Source: Streptomonospora nanhaiensis
GTDB lineage: Bacteria > Actinomycetota > Actinomycetes > Streptosporangiales > Streptosporangiaceae
NCBI RefSeq assembly: GCF_013410565.1
Contig: NZ_JACCFO010000001.1
Span: 5,208,001 to 5,272,000, forward strand
Direction: 5' to 3'
Length of the DNA: 64,000 nucleotides
Position numbers and translations under genes: made by a program. Numbering within the stretch: position 1 is the stretch's first letter; each line of letters starts with the position of its first letter. Positions 63,641-64,000 of the stretch are shown one piece after another. The notes under the pieces were generated by a model. It worked only from the letters and a program-made list of their open reading frames with translations. It searched no databases and was not told where the DNA came from.

Positions 63641-64000
63641 TCAACCCGCCTTCTCGTCGGTCCGGGGCGCCGCCGCGGGCGCGGGCTCGGGGGCGCGCAG
63701 CACGCCCAGCCGCCGCAGGTCCTCGCGGCCGACCGTGCTGAGCAGCCGCACGATCACCACGGTCACCAGGCCCTCGATGACGGCGAGCGGAATCTGGGTG
63801 ACCGAGAAGACCGCTGCGAAGGCGGCGAAGGCGCCGAGGAACCCGCCGGCGGGGTCGGGGTGGGCGAGCGCCAGCTGCGCGCTGGTCACGGTGTAGGCGC
63901 TCATACTGGCCAGGGCCGAGGCGAAGAAGACGCCCAGGCCAAGCGCCGTGGTCTCGGGCAGGGACCGGGTGAGCGCGCGCACCGCCTTGTAGGCGCCGTA
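63641..64000 (-). CDS. cbiM: ECF cobalt transporter substrate-binding subunit, C-terminal part
   Basis: The last about 119 residues of CbiM, the membrane protein that binds Co2+. It runs off the right edge of the window, so the metal-binding N-terminal His is not visible. Typical parts are SMSAYTVTSAQLALAHPDPA, then AAVFSVTQIPLAVIEGLVTV. It is the first of the cbiMNQO genes transcribed leftward, so the operon promoter (and perhaps another riboswitch) lies outside the window. Confidence 0.93.
   Translation of the reverse strand, partial: YGAYKAVRALTRSLPETTALGLGVFFASALASMSAYTVTSAQLALAHPDPAGGFLGAFAAFAAVFSVTQIPLAVIEGLVTVVIVRLLSTVGREDLRRLGVLRAPEPAPAAAPRTDEKAG

Overview
The window is about 64 kb of very GC-rich DNA (mostly above 70 percent) with frequent GTG and TTG starts and many GTGA or TTGA stop/start overlaps. 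It carries typical actinobacterial families: CstA with YbdD, a serine/threonine kinase with an extracellular sensor, a CobN plus fused ChlI/ChlD cobalt chelatase, a CbiMNQO cobalt transporter, DUF6232 and DUF6504 proteins. This suggests an actinomycete. A Nocardiopsis-like Streptosporangiales member is my inference, not something the sequence proves. I saw no tRNA, rRNA, CRISPR array or insertion sequence.

Layout. 1-4.3 kb: the 3' part of a carbon starvation permease with its small partner, an AAC(3)-type acetyltransferase, a small membrane protein and an XRE-cupin regulator. 4.4-13.7 kb: a small-molecule cluster built around a divergent promoter region (7329-7488). It holds a PaaK-like ligase, two paralogous AMP-ligase-like proteins that both lack the usual catalytic lysine, a threonine-synthase-like PLP enzyme, a DAO-type flavoenzyme, a class III aminotransferase and a methyltransferase. 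13.8-21.4 kb: a TetR regulator facing a beta-helix protein across a perfect inverted-repeat operator, a membrane-bound serine hydrolase, a two-component system and CorA.

21.7-29.1 kb: a tightly overlapping operon of a fatty-acyl-AMP ligase, a 920-residue catalase-like/flavin isomerase-like/acyl-carrier fusion, and a thioesterase. It is divergent from an atypical cytochrome P450. This reads as a self-contained pathway that activates a fatty acid, modifies it on the carrier domain and releases it. 29.2-33.2 kb: a three-gene conflict-type island made of a NUDIX-winged-helix regulator with a perfect palindrome at its promoter, a nucleosidase, and a four-helix membrane protein. The last two share a RHIM-like GIQAG motif. 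A truncated hydrolase remnant lies at the island's right edge.

33.8-40.3 kb: MurP/MurQ amino-sugar recycling, a GbsR/MarR regulator divergent from an ABC exporter, and a YjbR protein. 40.6-48.6 kb and 57.3-64 kb: cobalamin genes (cobD, cobQ, cobN, the ChlI/ChlD fusion, cobO, cbiMNQO) with two cobalamin riboswitches, one before cobN and one before the chelatase fusion. The stretch between them (48.7-57.3 kb) holds NfeD and SPFH membrane proteins, a quinone oxidoreductase, a protein kinase, an APC permease and an amidase. The window ends inside cbiM.

The two most unusual systems are the FAAL/catalase-flavin-ACP/thioesterase operon and the nucleosidase/membrane-protein pair with matching putative amyloid-signalling motifs.
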